Source: Prevotella sp. UBA2756
GTDB lineage: Bacteria; Bacteroidota; Bacteroidia; Bacteroidales; Bacteroidaceae
Length of the DNA: 61,596 bases
Assembly (NCBI GenBank): GCA_002353205.1
Contig: DEJE01000026.1
Location: forward strand, 20,100 to 81,695
Direction: 5' to 3'
Below are positions 56,197 to 61,596 of the stretch, one piece after another. How positions within the stretch are numbered: position 1 is the stretch's first letter; every line of letters begins with the position of its first letter. The notes beneath the pieces were generated by a model. That model was not told where the DNA came from. It did not search any database and was given only the letters and a program-made list of their open reading frames with translations. The translations under genes were made by a program, and so were the position numbers.

Positions 56197-57876
56197 ATGC
56201 TACATATCCGCTGCAAGAACAACAACATCACCAAGAGCTTTCCCGAAGGATCGTCGCTCCTGGATGTCTATCAAGAGTTCGCCGACGAGCTCAACATGCC
56301 CTACCCCGTCGTCTCGGCCAAGGTGAACAACACCTCGCAAGGGCTGAAGTTCCGACTGTTCCAGAACCGCGACGTGGAGTTCATGGACGCCCGCGAAGGG
56401 TCCGGGCACCGCTGCTACGTGCGCTCGCTGAGCTTCGTTCTCTACAAAGCCACGCAGGATCTCTTCCCCGGGTCGAAGCTCTTCATCGAGCATTCGCTCT
56501 GTCGCGGCTACTACTGCAACTTCAAGAAACGCTCCAACGAAGCGCTCACCGACGACGACGTGGAGCGCCTGCGGCATCGCATGCAGGAGATCATCGACCT
56601 CGACATGCCCTTCCGGCGCACCGAGTCGACCACCGAGGAGGCCATCCGCGTGTTCACCGACCGCGGTTTCTCCGACAAGGTGAAGCTGCTGGAGACGAGC
56701 GGACAGATCTACAGCGACTACTACATGCTGGGCGACACCGTCGACTACTACTACGGTCCGCTTGTTCCGTCTGCCGGATACCTGAAGGTGTGGGGGTTGG
56801 AACGCTACGAACAGGGTCTGCTGCTGCGCGTTCCCGACTGGAACGAACCCACGCGCCTGGCCGAAAAGGTGGATCAGCCGAAGACTTTCGAGATGTTTGC
56901 CGAGAAGACGCACTGGGATATTATCATGCGGCTGTCGAACGCGGGCGACGTGAACAAAGCCATCATGCGCGGCCATGCCTCGGAACTCATACAGGTGAGC
57001 GAGGCTCTGCAGGAGAAGAAGATCGTGCAGATAGCCGAAGAAATCGACCGTCGCTACCACCGCCACGACGATCCCGTGCGACTGGTGCTCATCACAGGGC
57101 CCTCGTCGTCGGGAAAGACGACCTTCTGCAAGCGTCTCTCCGTGCAGCTCCTGGCCTGCGGACTGCGCCCGCTGTCGTTCTCTACCGACGATTATTTCGT
57201 GAACCGCGTCGACACGCCGAAGCTTCCCAACGGCGACTACGACTTCGACAACGTGGAGACCGTCGACTACCACCTGCTCGAAGACCACCTGACGCGACTG
57301 ATGAAAGGTGAGCGCGTGGAGATTCCCGAGTACAACTTCGTCACCGGCAAGCGCGAATACAACGGGAAGAAGCTGAAACTTGCCGGCGACACCGTGCTCA
57401 TCATCGAGGGCATCCACGCCCTGAATCCGCTGCTAACGCAGAAGATTCCCGACTCTACGAAATACAAAATCTACATATCAGCGCTCACCAGCATCTCCCT
57501 CGACGACCACAACTGGATTCCCACGCGCGACAACCGACTGCTCCGCCGCATCATACGCGACTACAACAAGGGCGCCTTCACCGCGCAGCAGACCATCGCA
57601 CAGTGGAAGAACGTGCTCGCTGCCGAAGACCAATGGATCTTCCCCTTCCAGGAAACGGCCGACGTGATGTTCAACTCCGCGCTCAACATCGAGTTCGCCG
57701 TCCTCCGCACGCACGCCGAAATCATCCTGGCCTCCGTGCCGAAGAACTGTCCCGAATATGCCGAGGCGCACCGTCTGCTGAAGTTCATCCACTTCTTCCT
57801 CCCCGTGAGCGACAAGGAGATACCGCCCACCAGCATTATGCGCGAGTTTGTGGGTGGATCAAGTTTCAAGTATTAA
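56197..57876 (+). CDS. Nucleoside (uridine) kinase with TGS and ThrRS-like editing domains
   Basis: A 559-aa fusion. The N-terminal TGS-like domain (about residues 1-65) is followed by a threonyl-tRNA-synthetase second-additional-domain-like part (about 70-180, with FIEHSLCRGYYCNF) and, from about 290, a uridine-kinase-type P-loop domain: LITGPSSSGKTTFCKRLS, FSTDDYFVNR, GNDYDFDN-type substrate motif (here GDYDFDNVETVD) and LIIEGIHALNP. Such fusions are common in Bacteroidota and Firmicutes and phosphorylate pyrimidine nucleosides. The ATG at 56197 starts at MLHIRCKNN; 36 open codons upstream overlap the promoter. The 3' end overlaps menD by 11 bases, tail to tail. Confidence 0.9.
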   Translation: MLHIRCKNNNITKSFPEGSSLLDVYQEFADELNMPYPVVSAKVNNTSQGLKFRLFQNRDVEFMDAREGSGHRCYVRSLSFVLYKATQDLFPGSKLFIEHSLCRGYYCNFKKRSNEALTDDDVERLRHRMQEIIDLDMPFRRTESTTEEAIRVFTDRGFSDKVKLLETSGQIYSDYYMLGDTVDYYYGPLVPSAGYLKVWGLERYEQGLLLRVPDWNEPTRLAEKVDQPKTFEMFAEKTHWDIIMRLSNAGDVNKAIMRGHASELIQVSEALQEKKIVQIAEEIDRRYHRHDDPVRLVLITGPSSSGKTTFCKRLSVQLLACGLRPLSFSTDDYFVNRVDTPKLPNGDYDFDNVETVDYHLLEDHLTRLMKGERVEIPEYNFVTGKREYNGKKLKLAGDTVLIIEGIHALNPLLTQKIPDSTKYKIYISALTSISLDDHNWIPTRDNRLLRRIIRDYNKGAFTAQQTIAQWKNVLAAEDQWIFPFQETADVMFNSALNIEFAVLRTHAEIILASVPKNCPEYAEAHRLLKFIHFFLPVSDKEIPPTSIMREFVGGSSFKY

Positions 57877-59443
57877 GGAACCCGGACGAGTAATAGTCAC
57901 TCATGGCCCTACAGTCCGCATCCGCATCGGTGAGCACCTCCAACAACATGGGGTGCTCACTTTTTGTCTTCAACAACCAGTCGATGCCCTGCCGCATCTG
58001 CTCCGCATCTTCAGCCTTCAGATAGCCCACACCGTTCTGCAGGCAGATGCCTTCGGCCGTCGTTGTGTGCCCGGCCGACACCAGACGGTCGCGCGCCGCG
58101 CTCTTCTCCAGGCCCTTCAGCATGTTGAAGATGCCGCCGCGTCCGTTGTTGAGCATCATGATGCGCAGGTTTCCGCGCAGGTTCTGGTTCCACAGAGCGT
58201 TCTGGTCGTAGAAGAAACTGAGGTCGCCGATGACACAGAACACCTTGTCGTCGGTCACGCACGAGAAGCCTGCCGCCGTGGAGAGCGACCCTTCGATGCC
58301 GTTGACGCCGCGGTTGCAGAACACCTGATGGCGCGCGAAGATGTTGGCCAGGCGGATGGGCATGCTGTTGGCATAGTGGAAGACGGCCTCCGAGAGCCCG
58401 CCCTCGGCCACGCTGCGCTCGAAGAGCTGCACGGCGGCCATCTGCGAGAAGGCTGGCACGAACGTGTCGGCTTTCCTTCGCACACGCTCCAGCAGCTCGT
58501 CCCACAGCTGCACGAAGGGATGTGGCTCGGTCTCCATCATGAAGCGGATGTGATCGGCCACCACCTTCCCGTCGCCCTGCACCACATGCGTCAGGTTCAT
58601 GAACGTGTCGTTCACCTCGCCCGAGGCGTTGACGACCCACGTCTGCCGCGCTTTCCGCAGGAACCGCTTCACACGCTTGCTCACGATGGAGCCTCCGATG
58701 TAGAGCACGAAGTCGGGAACGTAGCGCTCGTCGTCGGCCACCAGGGCGACGGCCTCGTCTAGATTCGGGTTCATGGGCTGTCCGCTGACGAGCATGGGGC
58801 GCTCGGAGAGCATGAACATGCGGGTGACATGGCTGAGCACCGTCGGCGAGATGTCGGCCGGCAGCCACTCTATCATCCGCTCGTCGGGGAGCGACGTCAC
58901 GGTGAAATCGAACAGCGGCTCCCCGTAGGGCACGTTGATATGCACCGGACCGTGCCGTTCCATGAGTGCCTCGTTCACCAAACGGTTACAGTACCACCGC
59001 TGCTCCGCCCGCTCGTCATCGTCGGTCGATGGTGAGAGGACGGGCAGACTGACGCTCCGGCGCACGAAACGCCCCAGGGCATCGGGCTGCGGCAGCGTCT
59101 GACCGTCGAGCTGATCGATCCATTGCGGCGGACGGTCGGCCGATATCACCACCAGTCGCGCCTGCTGATAGAAGGCCTCGGCCACGGCGGGTGCCACGTT
59201 GAGCAGTGCCGTGCCGCTGGTGACGCACACCACGACGGCGTTTCCCGTTGCCTGCCATATTCCGAGGGCGTAGAACGCCGCCGACCGTTCGTCGGTGACG
59301 GGGAAGCACTCGATGTCGGGACACTCGTTCAGATTGTGCACGATGGGCGCATTGCGCGAGCCTGGGCACACCACGGCATGCCGCACTCCGTGCTTCACCA
59401 GCAATGCCGTCAGAATATTGATGTTCTCCTTATTACTATACAA
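57866..59443 (-). CDS. menD: SEPHCHC synthase
   Basis: A 525-aa ThDP-dependent enzyme that joins isochorismate and 2-oxoglutarate, the first committed menaquinone step. VVCPGSRNAPIVHNL (near residue 24), DERSAAFYALG with the ThDP-activating Glu (near 52), VTSGTALLNVAPAVAEA (near 77) and the ThDP-Mg motif from GDLSFFYDQNALWN to MMLNNGRGGIFNML (about 415-450) are in place. The length is slightly below the E. coli protein. Upstream, menF ends 81 bases away, separated by a heptamer array. Confidence 0.95.
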   Translation of the reverse strand: MYSNKENINILTALLVKHGVRHAVVCPGSRNAPIVHNLNECPDIECFPVTDERSAAFYALGIWQATGNAVVVCVTSGTALLNVAPAVAEAFYQQARLVVISADRPPQWIDQLDGQTLPQPDALGRFVRRSVSLPVLSPSTDDDERAEQRWYCNRLVNEALMERHGPVHINVPYGEPLFDFTVTSLPDERMIEWLPADISPTVLSHVTRMFMLSERPMLVSGQPMNPNLDEAVALVADDERYVPDFVLYIGGSIVSKRVKRFLRKARQTWVVNASGEVNDTFMNLTHVVQGDGKVVADHIRFMMETEPHPFVQLWDELLERVRRKADTFVPAFSQMAAVQLFERSVAEGGLSEAVFHYANSMPIRLANIFARHQVFCNRGVNGIEGSLSTAAGFSCVTDDKVFCVIGDLSFFYDQNALWNQNLRGNLRIMMLNNGRGGIFNMLKGLEKSAARDRLVSAGHTTTAEGICLQNGVGYLKAEDAEQMRQGIDWLLKTKSEHPMLLEVLTDADADCRAMSDYYSSGFLNT

Positions 59444-59451
59444 GACAAAAA

Positions 59452-59528
59452 AACTATGAACTATGTTTCGAGCTCCGCTCGCGAAAAAACTATGAACTGT
59501 GAACTATGAACTGTGAACTATGAACTAA
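59452..59528. repeat. Heptamer array (AACTATG/AACTGTG) with central hairpin, between menF and menD
   Basis: Two AACTATG units, the hairpin TTTCGAGCTCCGCTCGCGAAA, then five units alternating AACTATG/AACTGTG and a final AACTAAA. The last unit contains the menF stop codon (59525-59527, minus strand). The unit is the reverse complement of the CATAGTT array at 27062-27122. Confidence 0.92.
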
Positions 59529-60703
59529 ACAATCAGTCTTTTCATTGCTTCGAGCTTCGACTCCGTCTCCCTCCACTCTTGCTCCTCGTCGCTGTCGCGC
59601 AGCAGACCGCCGCCGGCATACAGTCGGTATCCGTCGGCCGCTATCTGCATGCAGCGCAACGACACGAACAGGTGGGTGTCGCCGTTGAGGTTGAGCGGTC
59701 CGGTGAATCCGCTGTAGTAGCGTCGCGGTGCCGACTCGTTGCGGCGTATGAAGTCGAACGTCTGCTCCTTGGGCAGTCCGCAGACGGCCGGTGTGGGATG
59801 CAGACGGCGCAGCAGGTTGCCGATGCGCGCCTCCTCGGGCAGCGTGAAGTTGAAGTCGCTGCGCAGATGGAGCACGTTGGCGGCCTGCGTGGTATAGGGA
59901 CCGTCCTCCTCGATGTCGTGCATGAGGTCTTCCGAAGCAGCCTCTCCCAGCAGGAACTGCTCCAGACATTCGGTGATATAGGTGGCCACGTAGCGCTGCT
60001 CCTGGATGTTCTTCGTGCTCCAGTCGGGCTCTTCCTGCTGACTGGGAATGTCCATCGTGCCGGCCAGGGCGATGGTGCGCCACTTCCGTCCGCTCCCTTC
60101 GAGCAGGATCTCGGGCGTTGCCATGAGCCAGAGCCCCGACCTCCGCGTGCTCACCAGCGTGACGAACATGCGTGGGTAGCGCTCGCAGGCTTTCTGGAAG
60201 AGCTCAAGCGGCGTGACCCCCTCGCGCAGCCGTTCGTGCGAACAGCGCGCGAGCACTATTTTCTGGAACTCCCCCGTCTGCAGATGGGCGTGGAAGCTGG
60301 CGAAGTCGATGTGATAGCGCAGCCTGGCCATCGCCTGTTCGCGCTGCAAGGCCTCGTCGGCCGTCGTCGCTACAGCCCCGTCGGCCGTCCTGCTGCCGGG
60401 GATGCGCATGTCGATATCGGCCAGCGATGGCGAGAGAGCCGCGAGCCGTTCCGCTGTCAGCTCGGGCATGGCGGTCAGATCGTCGGTGAAGAGCGGTATG
60501 CGCACCACCTCGTCGGCACGTATCAGCAGCAGCGGTTCGCTGTCGGTAGCGGCAAAGGGGGCCACCACATAGCCGCTGCGCCCGTTCAGCTCGACAGGCG
60601 ATCTCAGCTCCTCGGGCTCACCGTCGTGCTGCACCACCAGTGTGCACTCCGTCTGGTTGGGCAGTCTGAAGAAAGCGAACCCTCCCATCAGTCCTCGTTC
60701 CAT
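59525..60703 (-). CDS. menF: Isochorismate synthase
   Basis: A 392-aa chorismate-binding enzyme that makes isochorismate. FHAHLQTGEFQKIVLARCSHE (split as FHAHLQTGEFQ and KIVLARCSHE) and RYPRMFVTLVSTRRSGLWLM lie in the middle. ATPEILLEGSGRKWRTIALAG holds the catalytic Lys-region counterpart; LHPTPAVCGLPKE and YYSGFTGPLNLNGD with LYAGGGLLRDSD close the active site. The ATG at 60703 overlaps the thioesterase stop by 16 bases; a second ATG at 60688 (MGGFAF) is possible. The order thioesterase-menF-menD suggests one operon from the box at 61154. Confidence 0.9.
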   Translation of the reverse strand: MERGLMGGFAFFRLPNQTECTLVVQHDGEPEELRSPVELNGRSGYVVAPFAATDSEPLLLIRADEVVRIPLFTDDLTAMPELTAERLAALSPSLADIDMRIPGSRTADGAVATTADEALQREQAMARLRYHIDFASFHAHLQTGEFQKIVLARCSHERLREGVTPLELFQKACERYPRMFVTLVSTRRSGLWLMATPEILLEGSGRKWRTIALAGTMDIPSQQEEPDWSTKNIQEQRYVATYITECLEQFLLGEAASEDLMHDIEEDGPYTTQAANVLHLRSDFNFTLPEEARIGNLLRRLHPTPAVCGLPKEQTFDFIRRNESAPRRYYSGFTGPLNLNGDTHLFVSLRCMQIAADGYRLYAGGGLLRDSDEEQEWRETESKLEAMKRLIV

Positions 60704-61131
60704 TGAGGTTCGCCCTCCTCACCCTTCGGTGAGATGATGTAGTTCGTCACGTGAACGGTGCTGATGAGGTCGCCCAGCGAGTCGTTGATGTGCACGTCCC
60801 ACACGTGGAGCTTGCGGCCGCGGCTCACCAGATGGGCCGTAGCCGTCACGGTGTCGCCCTCGGCCACCGCCTTCACATGCTCGCCGCTGACGCTGATGCC
60901 CACGCAGATCTTTCCCGGACAGAGGGCCGACGAGCCCACGCCCGCCAGGTTCTCAGCCAGAGCCAGCGAGGCACCGCCGCTGAGGAAGCCGAAGGGCTGC
61001 CGGTTGCGCTCGTCCACCTGCATGATGGCCTTGCACGTATCCTCCTCGGGGGTTGATATGAACTCCATGCCCAGCGCCGTGGAGAGGTTGGGCTGCTTCT
61101 CGATAATCTCTTTTATACTTTCTACGTTCAT
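60688..61131 (-). CDS. Hotdog-fold thioesterase, probable DHNA-CoA thioesterase
   Basis: A 147-aa PaaI/YdiI-type thioesterase. The hotdog core shows ALGMEFISTPEEDTCKAIMQ, the catalytic region QPFGFLSGGASLALAENLAG (near residues 45-64), and VSGEHVKAVAEGDTVTATA. As first gene of the menF-menD operon it is the best candidate for hydrolysis of 1,4-dihydroxy-2-naphthoyl-CoA (MenI step), though the family is broad and this is inference from context. The usual catalytic Glu/Asp is replaced around SGGASLALAE by the Glu in ALAE. The ATG at 61129-61131 is preferred to the GTG six bases upstream. Confidence 0.85.
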   Translation of the reverse strand: MNVESIKEIIEKQPNLSTALGMEFISTPEEDTCKAIMQVDERNRQPFGFLSGGASLALAENLAGVGSSALCPGKICVGISVSGEHVKAVAEGDTVTATAHLVSRGRKLHVWDVHINDSLGDLISTVHVTNYIISPKGEEGEPQWNED

Positions 61132-61153
61132 GGTCACTTTGTGTTTACAAAGG

Positions 61154-61161
61154 GCAAAATT
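61154..61161 (-). promoter_or_regulatory. Promoter -7 box of the thioesterase-menF-menD operon
   Basis: It reads TAATTTTG on the minus strand, 23 bases upstream of the ATG. Confidence 0.6.
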
Positions 61162-61291
61162 ACAAAAAAAATCTCACTCCCGTCCACGAACCGCCGTTTT
61201 TTATCTATTTTAATTCAAGTTTCGCATGTTTAAGGAGTTCTTTGCGAGCAAAGCGAGCAGAGCTCGAGCTCGGAAATTCGCCAGAACGGTA

Positions 61292-61406
61292 CCCCCCTCC
61301 TAACCTCCCCGAGGGGAGGGAAATGGCCCCCTCCAAACCTCCCCGAGGGGAGGCTTTCAAAAAGCAGGGGGCTATACTCTCCCCCTCGGGGGAGACGGAG
61401 GGGGGG
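61292..61406. repeat. GC-rich palindromic element, intergenic
   Basis: Terminal inverted repeat CCCCCCTCC (61292-61300)/GGAGGGGGG (61397-61406). Inside are two copies of the 16-bp perfect palindrome CCTCCCCGAGGGGAGG (61304-61319, 61338-61353) and TCTCCCCCTCGGGGGAGA (61378-61395). It is related in style to the in-frame element at 1591-1741. Between 61132 and 61291 only the men operon promoter is seen. Confidence 0.88.
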
Positions 61407-61436
61407 CCCAGTTCTTCTCTTTGTCAATTTATTTAA

Positions 61437-61596
61437 CCGGATTTTTTTGCAGGAATTTTTGATCGTTTTAGAGAGACGAATCGTTTTGAGATGGTAAAAG
61501 GATTGAACAAAATCGTGGATTTTTTCGTTCTGATTTTCAAAATGAGCCATTTTACACTCCGAAATGACGCATTTTGCTCTTCAAAATGACGCATTC
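61437..61596. repeat. 22-bp tandem array, locus D, with conserved flank (cut by window edge)
   Basis: Units of 22 bp starting AATGAGCCATT (61541) and AATGACGCATT (61563, 61585), continuing off the right edge. To the left, CGTTTTAGAGAGACGA (61464-61479) and GATTTTCAAAATGAG match, inverted, the flank of locus A. This makes a shared element of at least about 160 bp present in two inverted copies about 49 kb apart. Confidence 0.85.

Overview
The window looks like a chromosomal segment from a Bacteroidota bacterium, most likely Prevotellaceae. Three things point there. Promoters carry the TAnnTTTG -7 box instead of a sigma-70 -10 box. The protein set is typical of the group: DUF5606, DUF4369, a BspA-like leucine-rich surface protein with a DLQGR/GVYIKNGKKF tail, a TonB-dependent-receptor-like barrel and long NusB. 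Menaquinone is made by the men pathway and linked to NrfHA/ResBC. Coding density is high, and no transposase, phage or CRISPR locus is visible.

Layout. 1-3.2 kb: an ECF sigma factor followed by a truncated membrane protein, divergent from a translationally coupled radical SAM / Gfo-Idh-MocA pair. 3.2-11.2 kb, minus strand: small membrane protein, CPA2-type cation antiporter, peptidase T, GH9 glucanase and GH127 arabinofuranosidase. 11.3-14.1 kb: queF under a preQ1-I riboswitch, thioredoxin reductase and glutathione peroxidase. 14.3-20 kb: a Tyr-rich lipoprotein, metallophosphoesterase, a stand-alone MetH reactivation domain, dihydroorotase, DUF4369 lipoprotein, membrane protein and FtsB/DivIC. 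20-27 kb: dnaX, asnA, tRNA-Arg(CCG) with a duplicated 3' end, an AT-richer NYN-domain gene behind a leader terminator, DUF362 and a TlpA-like thioredoxin. 27-35.3 kb: CaCA antiporter, Hsp20, the nusB-yajC-ybbR-coaE-DUF5606 operon, then rplY-pth-S4-purN. 35.4-47.5 kb: an outer-membrane barrel with a Gly/Arg tail, aroB, and a 2554-aa BspA-like protein. 47.7-61.1 kb: the menaquinone genes (menE, menC, menB, menD, menF and a hotdog thioesterase), with nrfH-nrfA-resB-resC lying between menC and menE. Menaquinol is the electron donor for NrfH/NrfA, and ResBC matures their hemes, so this block is one respiratory module.

The most unusual feature is the repeat landscape. Several families of palindromic elements, often flanked by short tandem repeats, lie between genes. 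At least two, probably four, have been absorbed in frame into conserved enzymes: radical SAM, AroB, MenE and probably ResC. The AroB and MenE copies are the same element in opposite orientation relative to their genes, yet both encode a DSLQL..DRCD...HTC.LS peptide. Four intergenic loci carry degenerate arrays with a strict 22-bp period. Other short arrays (7-, 8- and 9-bp units) start at or within a few bases of stop codons. I see these elements directly; their mode of spread and function are inference.
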